NCBI RefSeq assembly: GCF_947331445.1
Contig: NZ_CAMZOG010000028.1
Coordinates: 1 to 48,835 of the forward strand
Length of the DNA stretch: 48,835 bases
Origin: Parendozoicomonas sp. Alg238-R29
GTDB taxonomy: Bacteria > Pseudomonadota > Gammaproteobacteria > Pseudomonadales > Endozoicomonadaceae
Direction of reading: 5' to 3'
Every line of letters begins with the position of its first letter. The stretch's first letter is position 1. The notes under the pieces were generated by a model. The model made no database searches, was not told the origin of the DNA, and worked only from the letters and a program-made list of their open reading frames with translations. The translations under genes were made by a program, and so were the position numbers. Below, piece after piece: positions 1 to 8,814 of this stretch.

Positions 1-68
1 CGTGTAGGATTCGAACCTACGACCAATTGGTTAAAAGCCAACTGCTCTACCAACTGAGCTAACGACCC
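1..68 (-). tRNA. tRNA-Lys (anticodon TTT), 3' end cut by the window
   Basis: Read on the minus strand, the sequence starts GGGTCGTTAGCTCAG and has the D-arm, an anticodon loop CTTTTAA with anticodon TTT at 35-33, and the T-arm GGTTCGAATCC. The acceptor 5' strand GGGTCGT pairs with the 3' strand, of which only ACG is inside the window; the last acceptor bases and any CCA lie beyond position 1. The anticodon reads the lysine codons AAA and AAG. A tRNA-Lys just downstream of the tol-pal genes is a common gammaproteobacterial arrangement. Confidence 0.95.
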
Positions 69-108
69 ACGCTTTACACCTCCAGCGTTCTCAACCGGAG
101 CGATGCGT

Positions 109-136
109 ATCTTACAGAACTGCCAATAACGTGCAA
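109..136 (-). promoter_or_regulatory. Predicted sigma-70 promoter of tRNA-Lys
   Basis: On the minus strand a TTGCAC -35 element (136-131) and a TAAGAT -10 element (114-109) are separated by 16 bases. A GC-rich stretch follows, as is usual at stable-RNA promoters. The tRNA 5' end lies about 40 bases downstream. This is a prediction from motif match and position only. Confidence 0.45.
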
Positions 137-141
137 CCCCA

Positions 142-170
142 GCATTTTCCGAAAAGCTTTCGAAAAATGC
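142..170. other. Inverted repeat between cpoB and tRNA-Lys
   Basis: GCATTTTCCGAAA pairs with the following TTTCGAAAAATGC to give a stem of about 13 base pairs with one wobble pair and a three-base loop. It lies just past the cpoB stop codon and upstream of the tRNA promoter, so it may end the tol-pal transcript. There is no clear T tract after it on the minus strand, so a classical intrinsic terminator is not proven. Confidence 0.4.
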
Positions 171-203
171 GAAATTACACATATCGGGAATTCAGTTTGG
201 AGG

Positions 204-1034
204 TTACCCTTCCAGATTCCTCAAATAAACATCAGCCAAACGTGCCGCTGAGCTTCCTGGGAAATCGTTTATCGCTTTTTGCAGATACTCGCGTGCTTTA
301 GCACGATCACCCTGACGGTCATAAACCTGACCCAGTTTGTAAGTTGCATCGGCCAATTTATCGCTGAAAGGATACTTTTCAACCAACTGGGTAAATGCGG
401 CCTGCGCATCCTTCAACTCGCCTTGGGCAAGATAAACCTCACCCAGCCAGTACTGAGCGTTATCGACAAAAGTACCGGATGGGTACCTTTCAACGTAGGT
501 TTTCAAACCCGCGATGGCTTCAGGAAACTTACGATCACGAATCAGCTGAAAAGTATCCTGATATAAAGCCTCACCAGCCTTTTCTGCAGCCGCTTCTGCC
601 ATACCCACTGATACATTAGCAGCTACCGAAGCAGAAGCCCCGGAAACATCAGTCGTTGCAGGTTTTGAAGGGTTAGCAGAATTTGCCTGCTGCCCAGAAG
701 CCAGCTGACTGATGCGCCGATCCAGATCCAGATACCGATCACGATTCTCTTTCTGAATACGCTCAATAGCATTGACCTGTTCTTCTACCAGCCCACGCAG
801 TTCCATCACTTCACGCTGAAGCGTTTCGATTTGGTTGAGGAGACCGGCAGGTTGGGCGATATTCTCGGTCACGGTCAGAGTTGAGACCGGAGATGAAGCG
901 GCAACAACTCTGGAAGCAGGCACAGGTGCACGTTCGCCGCCAGCACTCACTACCGGAATAGGAGAAGATTCAGCATAAACCTGAACTGTGAGAGCAGTCA
1001 GCATCAGACCCAGCAAAGCATTCCTTGCCGCCAT
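204..1034 (-). CDS. cpoB: Cell division coordinator CpoB (YbgF), periplasmic TPR protein
   Basis: CpoB is the periplasmic last gene of tol-pal operons. In E. coli it links outer-membrane constriction by Tol-Pal to septal peptidoglycan synthesis through PBP1B. The 276-residue product begins with a signal peptide ending near VYAES. A coiled-coil segment at about 65-115, known to trimerise in the family, is followed by a low-complexity linker. The C-terminal half holds tetratricopeptide repeats with paired elements such as YLGEVYLAQG-like and KLGQVYDRQGD-like helices. The start follows the pal stop codon by six bases, with AAGGG upstream, so it is co-transcribed with pal. Length and order match the family. 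Confidence 0.95.
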   Translation of the reverse strand: MAARNALLGLMLTALTVQVYAESSPIPVVSAGGERAPVPASRVVAASSPVSTLTVTENIAQPAGLLNQIETLQREVMELRGLVEEQVNAIERIQKENRDRYLDLDRRISQLASGQQANSANPSKPATTDVSGASASVAANVSVGMAEAAAEKAGEALYQDTFQLIRDRKFPEAIAGLKTYVERYPSGTFVDNAQYWLGEVYLAQGELKDAQAAFTQLVEKYPFSDKLADATYKLGQVYDRQGDRAKAREYLQKAINDFPGSSAARLADVYLRNLEG

Positions 1035-1040
1035 TTGCGA

Positions 1041-1607
1041 TTACCCTTCTACAGGAACGATAACTGCACGACGGTTCTTCGCCCATGCCGTATCGTTATG
1101 AGCAGGATCAACAGGCTTTTCAAAGCCGTAACTCACAACCTCAACACGGGAAGCAGAGATGCCCTTCAGAGCCAGATAGCTTTTCACAGCTTTTGCACGA
1201 CGCTCGCCCAGTGCCAGGTTATAAGTACGGGTGCCACGCTCATCGGTGTGCCCCTCAACAACCAGCTTGCTGTTCAAGCCTGCAGGGCTGGTCAGGTAAG
1301 CTGCCTGCACATCAAGAGCTTTAATATCGTTAGAGCTGAGTTTGTCACTATCGAAACCGAAGTGAACTGTATCCTGCTTCAACAGATTTGCGATCTGCTC
1401 AGCACTACCGTTAACCTTGCCAGAGTCGATTACAGCCTGAACTGCTGGATCAACCAGAGGGGTAGTTACAGCAGCAGTCTGATGACCACCAGCAACTTCA
1501 CCACTTTCAGCGCCAGACCCAGAAGTCTGAGTATTAGAGGCACAACCAGCCAGCCAGAGAACGGCTAATCCCGTAGCGACCCCTTTGGCGATATGGGCAA
1601 ACTTCAT
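1041..1607 (-). CDS. pal: Peptidoglycan-associated lipoprotein Pal
   Basis: Pal is an outer-membrane lipoprotein that binds peptidoglycan and TolB and helps draw the outer membrane inward at division. I chose the ATG at 1607 because it has a GGGAG ribosome binding site and gives a short lipoprotein signal with lipobox LAGC at Cys22. An upstream in-frame start would add 28 residues that spoil the signal. The 188-residue product has an OmpA-like C-terminal domain with the peptidoglycan-binding motif GHTDERGTRTYN and the LALGERRA helix. It sits between tolB and cpoB in the usual order. Confidence 0.96.
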   Translation of the reverse strand: MKFAHIAKGVATGLAVLWLAGCASNTQTSGSGAESGEVAGGHQTAAVTTPLVDPAVQAVIDSGKVNGSAEQIANLLKQDTVHFGFDSDKLSSNDIKALDVQAAYLTSPAGLNSKLVVEGHTDERGTRTYNLALGERRAKAVKSYLALKGISASRVEVVSYGFEKPVDPAHNDTAWAKNRRAVIVPVEG

Positions 1608-1720
1608 TTTGGACTCCCGAGTTATCATGATAAAAAACTCAATTAAGGTACCAGAGTTGCCCTCGGCAAACCAGAACACCAAAAGGGTCAACTCCTACTT
1701 AGCCAACAAAAAACGTACTT

Positions 1721-3034
1721 TTATTGCAAAAATGGTGACCACGCAGGTTCACGAACATCCCCCTCACTGGAAGGCAGCCGGAAACTGATTCGCCCATCAG
1801 CAGAAATAATGCCCAGCACACCTTGACCACCACCCTGGGCGGAGTAAATCAACATACGACCATTGGGGGATACGTCTGGGGCATCTTCAAAAGGTGAAGA
1901 CGACAGAATACGCATACGTCCAGTACCCAGTTCCTGAACAGCCACATTATAGGATTCGTCCCCTTTGCCTTTGTGAATAAAGGCAAGACTCTTGCCATCT
2001 GGGAATACGCGAGCCCGCGCATTAAAGCGACCTTCAAATGTCAGGCGTTTAACACCGCCATTTGCCAGAGTCACTTCATACAACTGAGCTGAACCACCAC
2101 GATTAGATGTGAATACAAGGCTCTTACCGTTTGGCATCCAGGCAGGTTCGTTATCCATGGCAAAGTGACGTGTCACCTGGGTCAGGGTTCGTGTTGCAAG
2201 ATCCAATACGTAAATATCAGGGTTGCCAGACTTTGACAGCACCATGGCAATTTTTTTGCCATCAGGTGACCATTTGGGTGCACTATTTAAACCACGGAAG
2301 CTGCTGATACGTTCACGTCGACCAGTAGCCAGCTCCTGAATATAAATCGCAGGACGCCCGGTCTCAAAAGAAACATAAGCCAGTTTACGACCATCGGGGG
2401 ACCAGCTTGGAGCCAGAATAGGCTCTTTTGATTGCAGAACAGGCACAGCACGATAACCGTCCATGTCTGCATAAACCAGTTTGTAGTCTGTTCTGTCGAT
2501 ACTGTAACGCTTGGCCACGACATAGACGATACGGGTAGAAAATACACCCTGTACACCGGTAATTTTTTGATAAACGGCGTCACTGATATTATGAGCAACA
2601 GACCTCAACTGATTGCGGTTGCCTGAAACCTCACCCCGAACAACTGATTTTTTGCCCAGTACATCAAATAGCTCATAGTTCACTTTGTAACGATTATTCG
2701 GCTGCTCAGTCACCTGCCCTACGACCAGATAAGAAGCCCCAAGGCGCTTCCAGTCACCAAAGTAAACCTCATCATCCTTTGATGGAAAACCAAGGAACTG
2801 ATTGTTGGGCAGTGGCGCGAACTGCCCACTTAAACGCAGATCATTACCAACAATACCGGCTATATCCTCTGGCAGAACACCTTTTCCATTCCAGGAAAAA
2901 GGAACAACCGCTACAGGCACTGCCTGATCATTACCCTGGGTAATCTCAATAGTCAGCTCAGCACGAGCCAGACTCACCAACAGAAGCAAATACCCGAATA
3001 GGGCGAACCGAACAGACCGCGCCAACATTCTCAT
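1721..3034 (-). CDS. tolB: Tol-Pal periplasmic beta-propeller protein TolB
   Basis: TolB is the periplasmic shuttle of the Tol system and binds either Pal or TolA. The 437-residue product has a signal peptide ending near SLARA and an N-terminal alpha/beta domain. A six-bladed propeller follows, in which the repeated WSPDGKK-type motif is obvious ([48 protein letters not shown]). The ATG overlaps the tolA stop codon as ATGA, showing translational coupling. Length is normal for the family. Confidence 0.97.
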   Translation of the reverse strand: MRMLARSVRFALFGYLLLLVSLARAELTIEITQGNDQAVPVAVVPFSWNGKGVLPEDIAGIVGNDLRLSGQFAPLPNNQFLGFPSKDDEVYFGDWKRLGASYLVVGQVTEQPNNRYKVNYELFDVLGKKSVVRGEVSGNRNQLRSVAHNISDAVYQKITGVQGVFSTRIVYVVAKRYSIDRTDYKLVYADMDGYRAVPVLQSKEPILAPSWSPDGRKLAYVSFETGRPAIYIQELATGRRERISSFRGLNSAPKWSPDGKKIAMVLSKSGNPDIYVLDLATRTLTQVTRHFAMDNEPAWMPNGKSLVFTSNRGGSAQLYEVTLANGGVKRLTFEGRFNARARVFPDGKSLAFIHKGKGDESYNVAVQELGTGRMRILSSSPFEDAPDVSPNGRMLIYSAQGGGQGVLGIISADGRISFRLPSSEGDVREPAWSPFLQ

Positions 3035-3834
3035 TTCAGCAAATCCCTGGGATCAAAAACAAATCTGAACTCTCGAAAATCTCGATCAAACAGCCGGCTT
3101 TCCAAATGCTGAATCTCCCGGAATGGTTGCGCTTTTTCTATGGCCTGCAATGCAGACCTATCAAAAGCACCATTACCACTACTGGAAATCATGGAAATAC
3201 TGATGACCTCTCCGGTCGGCAGCATTTTTATACGGAATGTAGCCTTCATTCCTCTTTTCGCCGAAGCCGGTCGTGACCATAGCGACTCAACAAGGTTTTT
3301 AATAACACCTGCATAGGTGGCCACTGCCACCTGATCACCCTTTAGCTGCTCAGCCTGCATGCGTGCTTGTTGCTCTCTGGCCAATGCCGCCAGCATCTCC
3401 TGTTCACGTTGCTTTTGCAACTCATCGAGACGCTCCTGTTCTTTACGGAGTTTTTCCCGCTCTTGTTGTTTACGCTCTGTTTCCTGCCTTCTTTTTAAAG
3501 CGATAGATTTTTTATCCACCTTAGGCTTGGGTGGAGCTTTCTTAACAGGTGCCGCCTTAACAGGCTTTGGCTTAGGAGCAACTTTTCGTGCGGGCTTCGG
3601 TTTGGCTTTTGGCTTTGCCTCAGGCTCAAGGGTAACCATACGAGCACTGACAAAACTGGGGGTGGGATTAATCGTACGCTCTTCTGATGAAGGCATAATC
3701 ATAAACAACCCAATCACCAGAATGGTGTGCAATACAACTGAGAACAAGACGGGAATTGTCCAGGCATTACTTCCCTGCCCCCGTAAGATTTTTCTGACAC
3801 CACCCAGCATCCGCCAGAAGAACTTTTCCTTCAC
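3031..3834 (-). CDS. tolA: TolA, trans-periplasmic energy-transducing protein
   Basis: TolA spans the periplasm and transmits proton-motive force from TolQR to TolB-Pal. The 267-residue product has one membrane segment at about 27-46. A long Lys/Pro/Ala-rich stretch ([11 protein letters not shown]) runs into a charged helix ([13 protein letters not shown] onward), and the globular TolA C-terminal domain starts near residue 180. The first codon is GTG, one base after the tolR stop; an in-frame ATG at 3810 is an alternative start. The helical domain is shorter than in E. coli TolA (421 residues) but similar to shorter homologues. The C-terminal domain is the part that meets TolB, and elsewhere phage or colicin proteins. 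Confidence 0.93.
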   Translation of the reverse strand: MKEKFFWRMLGGVRKILRGQGSNAWTIPVLFSVVLHTILVIGLFMIMPSSEERTINPTPSFVSARMVTLEPEAKPKAKPKPARKVAPKPKPVKAAPVKKAPPKPKVDKKSIALKRRQETERKQQEREKLRKEQERLDELQKQREQEMLAALAREQQARMQAEQLKGDQVAVATYAGVIKNLVESLWSRPASAKRGMKATFRIKMLPTGEVISISMISSSGNGAFDRSALQAIEKAQPFREIQHLESRLFDRDFREFRFVFDPRDLLK

Positions 3835-3836
3835 GC

Positions 3837-4268
3837 TCAGTTAAGCTCCCCTGGCTCAGTAATCAGGCCAACATCACTGACTCCGGCCTTTTGCAGTACA
3901 GCCATCGCCTCAACAACCGCACCATAACTGGCAGCCTTGTCACCTTTTACCAATACTAACGTTGAAGGACGAGCTTTTTTGATTTTACTGACCCGATCAG
4001 TCAGCACATCCAGAGAAAGCGGCTTATCGCCTGTAGATTCAAGACTCAGATAATAAGAACCATCTGGTTTTATGGAGACAATCAGTGGCTCTTCACCCTT
4101 GGGAATCTCTACAGGCTTGCTGTCGGTTTTTGGCAGGTCAACCTGAACCCCCTGAGTAAACATGGGGGACGACACCATAAAAGCCACCAGCATAACCATC
4201 ATGATGTCGATAAACGGCACCATATTAATTTCTGACATGGGCTTACGACGCCCGGCACCTCGCGCCAT
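3837..4268 (-). CDS. tolR: TolR, ExbD-family inner-membrane component
   Basis: TolR forms the proton-driven motor with TolQ and has one membrane helix and a periplasmic domain that can bind peptidoglycan. The 143-residue product has the diagnostic SEINMVPFIDIMMVMLVAF segment, whose Asp within the helix is the family's proton-responding residue. I chose the ATG at 4268 over a TTG two codons upstream because GGAGAG lies six bases before it. The start lies just past the tolQ stop codon, which fits coupled translation. Confidence 0.95.
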   Translation of the reverse strand: MARGAGRRKPMSEINMVPFIDIMMVMLVAFMVSSPMFTQGVQVDLPKTDSKPVEIPKGEEPLIVSIKPDGSYYLSLESTGDKPLSLDVLTDRVSKIKKARPSTLVLVKGDKAASYGAVVEAMAVLQKAGVSDVGLITEPGELN

Positions 4269-4270
4269 AA

Positions 4271-4978
4271 TCAACTCTCCCCGCGCTTATCGGCAGACTG
4301 CACAACCTGAGCATGAACCTGACGGTGCAGAATGCTGGAAAACTCTTCCGCAAAGGTTTCATAGCTGGTGAGCAATTGCTCAACACGGGAGTTGAAACGG
4401 TTATAGGCAACAACGGCAGGGATAGCGGCAACAAGACCAACAGCTGTAGTTACCAGGGCTTCGGCAATACCAGGAGCAACAGCAGCCAGGGTGGTTTGCT
4501 GAACATTGGCCAGCCCGCGGAAAGAATTCATAACCCCGACAACGGTTCCAAACAATCCCACGTAAGGACCAGTTGAACCAACAGTTGCCAGAAATGGCAG
4601 GTGAGCTTCAAGGTTTTCCTGCTCGCGGGTTACAGCTACGCGCATGGATCTCTGAACACCATCCATTAAGGCATCAGCATCCACGCCCTGCCCACGCAGA
4701 CGGGTGAACTCACGAAAACCGGCCATAAAGATGCGCTCCATCCCACCATCAGGATCACTGTCACCATGTACTTCCCGGTAAAGTTTGCCGAGATCCATGC
4801 CTGACCAGAAGCGATCTTCAAAGGTAACCGCTGACTGGTGGGCATTACGCAGAACAATAACGCGCTGGACAATAAACACCCAGGACACCGCCGAGGCCAC
4901 CAGCAACATCAGTAGCACAAACTGAACCACCCAGCCGGCATTCAGCACCAGCGCCCACATTGATGTACCTTCTGTCAC
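4271..4978 (-). CDS. tolQ: TolQ, MotA/TolQ/ExbB proton channel
   Basis: TolQ is the channel-forming partner of TolR in the Tol motor. The 235-residue product has an N-terminal membrane helix and a cytoplasmic loop. Two later helices carry the conserved GSTGPYVGLFGTVVGVMNSF and GIAEALVTTAVGLVAAIPAV stretches typical of the family. The GTG start is supported by a GAGGAAA ribosome binding site five to six bases before it. It heads the tolQRAB-pal-cpoB run, with ybgC 69 bases upstream. Confidence 0.97.
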   Translation of the reverse strand: MTEGTSMWALVLNAGWVVQFVLLMLLVASAVSWVFIVQRVIVLRNAHQSAVTFEDRFWSGMDLGKLYREVHGDSDPDGGMERIFMAGFREFTRLRGQGVDADALMDGVQRSMRVAVTREQENLEAHLPFLATVGSTGPYVGLFGTVVGVMNSFRGLANVQQTTLAAVAPGIAEALVTTAVGLVAAIPAVVAYNRFNSRVEQLLTSYETFAEEFSSILHRQVHAQVVQSADKRGES

Positions 4979-4997
4979 TCTTTCCTCACTTGCCCGC

Positions 4998-5025
4998 TAG
5001 TTTGAAGTCGATAGCTTGAAGTCGA
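4998..5025. repeat. Two 14-bp tandem repeats between ybgC and tolQ
   Basis: TAGTTTGAAGTCGA is followed directly by TAGCTTGAAGTCGA; the copies differ at one base. The repeat lies in the 69-base gap upstream of the tolQ ribosome binding site. No function can be assigned; replication slippage is the simplest origin. Confidence 0.7.
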
Positions 5026-5047
5026 TAGTTTATTAAGCAGAAAACAT

Positions 5048-5476
5048 TCAGGACTTTCCGTCTTGCGATGATAACAGCATGGCCTGACGCACATTGACCG
5101 GCAACCCGACCGGACGAAGACTGTTGGCACTGACACAAGCAATAGCAACCTTGCCTTCACAGAGTTTCTCTTCACCGCGCCAGATAGATTGAATCATATC
5201 AAAGCCGGCACGCCCACGGCGGGACAAGCTGACCGTTACATTCAAAGCGTCATCCAGCCTGGCAGGCTTGAGATAATCAACCGAGGTATTACGCACAACA
5301 AACAGGATACCGTCATGCATCAGCGCTTGCTGGTCGAACCCGAGACTACGCAGATATTCCGTCCGGGCTCGCTCCATAAACTTCAAATAATTAACGTAGT
5401 AAACAATACCGCCGGCATCAGTATCTTCATAATAAACACGTACCGGCCAGTTAAAAACTTTATCGGCCACAGCCAC
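5048..5476 (-). CDS. ybgC: YbgC, acyl-CoA thioesterase of the tol-pal operon
   Basis: YbgC is a hotdog-fold (4HBT) thioesterase that hydrolyses acyl-CoA or acyl-ACP and has been linked to phospholipid metabolism in E. coli. The 142-residue product begins with the typical YYEDTDAGGIVYYVNY segment, which contains the expected catalytic Asp18, followed by FMERARTEYLR. Position immediately upstream of tolQ is the conserved arrangement. Its physiological substrate cannot be read from the sequence. Confidence 0.93.
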   Translation of the reverse strand: MAVADKVFNWPVRVYYEDTDAGGIVYYVNYLKFMERARTEYLRSLGFDQQALMHDGILFVVRNTSVDYLKPARLDDALNVTVSLSRRGRAGFDMIQSIWRGEEKLCEGKVAIACVSANSLRPVGLPVNVRQAMLLSSQDGKS

Positions 5477-5489
5477 ACCTCTACTTGGA

Positions 5490-5520
5490 AAGAGCCCTCA
5501 CAAAACAAAAGTGAGCTCTT
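5490..5520 (-). terminator. Possible terminator between the SlyB-like gene and ybgC
   Basis: AAGAGC..TCAC pairs with GTGA..GCTCTT around an A-rich loop, giving about ten base pairs with a two-base bulge. On the minus strand the stem is followed only by TTTCC, so termination would be weak. It may partly separate ruvB/slyB-like transcription from the tol operon. Confidence 0.4.
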
Positions 5521-5617
5521 GATAGGCTTATACCATGGAAAATCATTGTGTAGTGCCATCTATACAAAATGATACATCTACAAAATACCTGAACACATTG
5601 AACTTCTTCGTTATGGG

Positions 5618-6082
5618 TTACATAGGAGCAACACGACTGGTGCCGTTCTGGGTGTAAATACGCACATGTTCACCATTCTGGAACACCATACTCGGATCAA
5701 CTTCCTGCACAACAGAAATCAACTGCCCATTGGTCAGACGAATGGTAATATTGACACCTTGCTTCCGGGTTGCCTTTTCCTCAGCCATATTGCCGAGAAT
5801 ACTACCCAGAACAGCACCACCAATAGCGGCTATGTCACTGCCATGACCTCTGCCAATACCGCTGCCAGCAATACCACCAACCGCACCGCCGGCAATACCA
5901 CCGAGACCACTCTGGCTTCCTTCAAGAGTCACAGCCTCCAATTCAATAATAGTGCCTTCCTGTATTGCCTGAATCGTACGAGCTTCGCTCTGGGAATAGA
6001 CATGGGAAGTCTGGCTAGACTGACAGCCAGCCAGAACAGACATACTGCCAACAACAATAGGTAAAAAACATTTCTTGATCAT
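5618..6082 (-). CDS. SlyB/PcP-like outer-membrane lipoprotein with glycine zipper
   Basis: The 154-residue product has a lipoprotein signal with lipobox LAGC (Cys19). A glycine-rich stretch (GGIAGGAVGGIAGSGIGRG, then AAIGGAVLGSILG) follows, of the type called glycine-zipper 2TM in SlyB and PcP lipoproteins. The C-terminus is a small beta-rich domain (ITIRLTNGQLISVVQEVD, MVFQNGEHVRIY). SlyB proteins sit in the outer membrane and respond to envelope stress in enterobacteria. The start is nine bases after the ruvB stop, so it is probably the last gene of the ruvCAB transcript, an unusual place for this family. I leave the symbol blank because several paralogues share this architecture. Confidence 0.82.
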   Translation of the reverse strand: MIKKCFLPIVVGSMSVLAGCQSSQTSHVYSQSEARTIQAIQEGTIIELEAVTLEGSQSGLGGIAGGAVGGIAGSGIGRGHGSDIAAIGGAVLGSILGNMAEEKATRKQGVNITIRLTNGQLISVVQEVDPSMVFQNGEHVRIYTQNGTSRVAPM

Positions 6083-6091
6083 GGCAGCGCT

Positions 6092-7099
6092 TTACTCATC
6101 AGTGAATGAAAGACCAAAATGCTCATAAGCATGGCGGGTAACTACCCGCCCCCGAGGCGTGCGCATAAGATAGCCCTGCTGGATCAAATAGGGCTCAAGA
6201 ACATCTTCAATGGTATCCCGCTCCTCACCAATGGCTGCCGCAAGACTATCAACCCCAACCGGCCCGCCATCAAACTTCTCAATCATAGCCAGCAGCAGGC
6301 GGCGATCCATATGATCGAAACCCTGGTTATCCACATCCAGCATATTCAGAGCGGCATTAGCCACTTCACCCGTAGCCTTTCCATTCGCTCGCACTTCAGC
6401 AAAATCCCGTACCCGTCTCAATAAACGGTTGGCTATTCGTGGTGTACCACGTGAACGACGGGCCACTTCACCAGCTCCATCTACACCCATATCCATATTC
6501 AGAATCTTTGCTGAACGCTGAACGATGGTTGTTAGATCGGCAACGCTGTAAAACTCAAGTCGTTGAACAATGCCAAACCTGTCACGAAGTGGAGAGGTCA
6601 GCAACCCCGCACGGGTCGTCGCGCCAACAAGGGTAAAGGGTGGCAGATCAAGCTTGATGGAACGGGCAGCAGGGCCTTCACCAATCATTATATCTAGCTG
6701 ATAGTCTTCCATGGCCGGATAAAGCACCTCTTCAACCACTGGACTGAGACGATGAATTTCATCAATAAAAAGAATATCGTGAGGCTCAAGATTGGTCAGC
6801 ATGGCCGCTAAATCACCAGCCTTTTCCAGCACCGGGCCAGAGGTAGAGCGAAGATTTACTCCCATCTCATTAGCCAGAATATTGGCCAGAGTCGTTTTAC
6901 CCAAACCCGGTGGACCAAACACCAAAGTGTGATCCAGGGCATCCTGACGCAGACGGGCCGCCTGAATAAAAATGTCCATCTGCTCCCGCACTTTTGGCTG
7001 ACCAATGTAGTCATCCAGCTTGTCCGGGCGGATCGCACGATCAATACGATCTTCGAGTGGCGCTTCCTGCGCCGAAATCAATCGATCACTCTCTATCAT
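6092..7099 (-). CDS. ruvB: Holliday junction branch-migration ATPase RuvB
   Basis: RuvB is the hexameric AAA+ motor that drives branch migration of Holliday junctions bound by RuvA. The 335-residue product has Walker [10 protein letters not shown] at about 62-70, Walker B FIDEIHRL around 111-118, the sensor-1 region ([12 protein letters not shown]) and a C-terminal winged-helix domain ([26 protein letters not shown]). Length equals that of typical orthologues. It follows ruvA by 24 bases. Confidence 0.98.
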   Translation of the reverse strand: MIESDRLISAQEAPLEDRIDRAIRPDKLDDYIGQPKVREQMDIFIQAARLRQDALDHTLVFGPPGLGKTTLANILANEMGVNLRSTSGPVLEKAGDLAAMLTNLEPHDILFIDEIHRLSPVVEEVLYPAMEDYQLDIMIGEGPAARSIKLDLPPFTLVGATTRAGLLTSPLRDRFGIVQRLEFYSVADLTTIVQRSAKILNMDMGVDGAGEVARRSRGTPRIANRLLRRVRDFAEVRANGKATGEVANAALNMLDVDNQGFDHMDRRLLLAMIEKFDGGPVGVDSLAAAIGEERDTIEDVLEPYLIQQGYLMRTPRGRVVTRHAYEHFGLSFTDE

Positions 7100-7123
7100 C
7101 TTCGCTTTCCTGCCAGCTCCTGC

Positions 7124-7735
7124 CTACACCATCGCCTTGAGAGCCTGACGAATCAACTCATCAGTACCTAAAGATTCATCCTGAACCGCAGAAATTGCTT
7201 TACTGGCTTCCTGTGGACGATAGCCTAAAGCAACCAGCGCACTGATCGCGTCCTGAATCGGGTCATGACTTGGAGTTGCAGCAACTGGTTTACCAGCCGC
7301 AGCCATTTCCAGGGGAGCCAAAGCCGACTGCCACTCATCCAGGCGATCCTTCATTTCAACAATCAAACGTTCTGCAGTTTTTTTACCAACACCAGGAATA
7401 CGGGTGAGCATAGAAGCATCCTGCTCATGAACGCTGCGGGCAAACATTTCCGCTTCCATACCAGACAGAATCGCCAGCGCCAACTTTGGCCCAACACCAT
7501 TCACGCGAATCAGGGTGCGAAACAGCTGACGCTCACTCTTATCCGCAAAGCCATACAGCAGCTGCGCATCATCCCGCACCACAAAGTGGGTATATAACGT
7601 GGTTTCCAAACCCAGCTCCGGTAACCGATAAAACGTAGTCATCGGTGCTTCCAGCTCATAACCCACACCGGACACATCAATCAGCAACCCGGGAGGGTTT
7701 TTCTCTATGAGTATGCCGCGCAGTCTTCCAATCAT
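7124..7735 (-). CDS. ruvA: Holliday junction DNA-binding protein RuvA
   Basis: RuvA forms tetramers on the four-way junction and recruits RuvB. I chose the ATG at 7735, giving [12 protein letters not shown], the near-universal RuvA N-terminus; an upstream in-frame start would add nine residues. The 203-residue product has the N-terminal OB fold ([13 protein letters not shown]), two helix-hairpin-helix motifs ([14 protein letters not shown] and [19 protein letters not shown]) and a C-terminal domain that binds RuvB ([16 protein letters not shown]). Confidence 0.97.
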   Translation of the reverse strand: MIGRLRGILIEKNPPGLLIDVSGVGYELEAPMTTFYRLPELGLETTLYTHFVVRDDAQLLYGFADKSERQLFRTLIRVNGVGPKLALAILSGMEAEMFARSVHEQDASMLTRIPGVGKKTAERLIVEMKDRLDEWQSALAPLEMAAAGKPVAATPSHDPIQDAISALVALGYRPQEASKAISAVQDESLGTDELIRQALKAMV

Positions 7736-7846
7736 ATTTTGTTCTACTCCCCTCCCCAGCACCCAGAAAAGCGCAGGAGGTTATCTCAAATGCTGACAGC
7801 CGGCTTATCCCCAGCAATGACTTTCGCTAAACAATTCGCACAAAAA

Positions 7847-8371
7847 TCAGCGCAATCTACCGCGAGCAATCCGACGCCCACCAGTCCCCGCCAAGCCAAT
7901 CAACCCCTGCCGAGTATGAGCATGACACAGGGCCACGGCCAAAGCATCCGCAGCATCCGCCTGCGGCTTACGGTTCAACCGCAACATCGCCATCACCATA
8001 TGCTGTACCTGCTCTTTATCCGCAGAACCAGTACCGACCACAGCCTGCTTCACCTGCCGGGCAGAGTATTCACTCACCGGCAAGCCACTGTTCATTGCTG
8101 CAACAATGGCTGCGCCGCGGGCTTGCCCCAATTTCAAGGCAGAGTCGGCATTTTTAGCCATAAAGACCTGCTCAATGCCAACCATCTGCGGCGTCCAGGC
8201 AGCAATAACCTGATCAATACCGTCATACACCTGTTTCAGACGCTCCGGCAGCTCGCCCGGCTGAATACGAATACAGCCCGAGTCTACATACTCAACTGTC
8301 TGCCCGTTATGGTTAATTACCCCATAACCTGTTACCCGGGAACCCGGGTCAATCCCAAGAATAATTGCCAT
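7847..8371 (-). CDS. ruvC: Holliday junction resolvase RuvC
   Basis: RuvC is the dimeric endonuclease that cuts Holliday junctions symmetrically. The 174-residue product begins [14 protein letters not shown], which holds the first catalytic Asp (Asp8). The central GIEQVF motif supplies the catalytic Glu, and the C-terminal [14 protein letters not shown] motif supplies the last two acidic residues. It lies 111 bases upstream of ruvA on the same strand. The usual upstream partner yebC is separated from it here by an unrelated plus-strand gene. Confidence 0.97.
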   Translation of the reverse strand: MAIILGIDPGSRVTGYGVINHNGQTVEYVDSGCIRIQPGELPERLKQVYDGIDQVIAAWTPQMVGIEQVFMAKNADSALKLGQARGAAIVAAMNSGLPVSEYSARQVKQAVVGTGSADKEQVQHMVMAMLRLNRKPQADAADALAVALCHAHTRQGLIGLAGTGGRRIARGRLR

Positions 8372-8601
8372 ACATGAAAGCCAGCCTGTTCAGGCAAAGT
8401 ATTAACACTGTTTATTTTTACAGTAAAATCAGGATGTGTGAAGGGCTAATACAACACCTTCATCTTTTAGGAACAGCACGCCATCAAAATAACTTACAAA
8501 GACGCGGCAACCGGTAACCAAAAGCAACAGGTGTTTTTCGCCTCAAGGGTTAAGCTGTCGAGCATATTTTCACCAGCCACATGTAAGAGGCTTATCGGGT
8601 C

Positions 8602-8688
8602 ATGAAGGATTGGTTGACGCCACTGGCCGTAGTCACTGCCCTGACGGTTGTTCTTTTTCTGATAACACTGGGAGTCAATGTGTTATGA
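8602..8688 (+). CDS. Candidate 28-residue single-pass membrane peptide
   Basis: This short frame reads MKDWLTPLAVVTAL then VVLFLITLGVNVL. It is a short charged N-terminus followed by a continuous hydrophobic stretch long enough to span a membrane once. AAGAGG lies 11 bases before the ATG, a long but usable spacing. It sits alone in the 443-base gap between ruvC and the 428-residue gene. Such peptides are often missed by gene finders, but chance cannot be excluded without conservation data. Confidence 0.35.
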   Translation: MKDWLTPLAVVTALTVVLFLITLGVNVL

Positions 8689-8804
8689 GAAAAGTGAGAG
8701 CACAGGAAAAATGACCATATAGATAACATCACTGCCAATGCCAACATACCTCAGGAACCAATCCTCACCATTTCATGTCTATAGGGAAAACGAGAAGTAT
8801 CAGA

Positions 8805-8812
8805 GGGGGGGG
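8805..8812 (+). repeat. G8 homopolymer within the ribosome binding site
   Basis: Eight consecutive G bases end two bases before the ATG at 8815 and form the Shine-Dalgarno region (GAGGGG). Loss of one G would fuse this gene to the ATG at 8775; gain of one G would fuse it to the ATG at 8738. Tracts of this kind are classical slipped-strand sites in other bacteria. Whether it varies here is unknown. Confidence 0.85.
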
Positions 8813-8814
8813 AT

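Larger units (their letters stand above)
8372..8814. other. Intergenic region between divergent ruvC and the 428-residue gene
   Basis: This 443-base stretch must hold the ruvC promoter (minus strand) and the promoter of the plus-strand unknown gene. Apart from the small membrane-peptide frame at 8602-8688 and the G tract at its right end, I see no RNA gene, mobile-element remnant or long inverted repeat. Short in-frame ATGs at 8738 and 8775 precede the unknown gene in the other two reading frames. Confidence 0.6.

Noticed and set aside
4998-5025. Tandem 14-bp repeats as a CRISPR remnant
   Set aside because: The units are directly adjacent without spacers and there are only two; no array with spacers exists anywhere in the window.
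7739-8377. Long plus-strand open frame (212 codons) opposite ruvC
   Set aside because: It is antisense to a certain ruvC gene, has low-complexity His/Arg/Ser composition and no plausible ribosome binding site.
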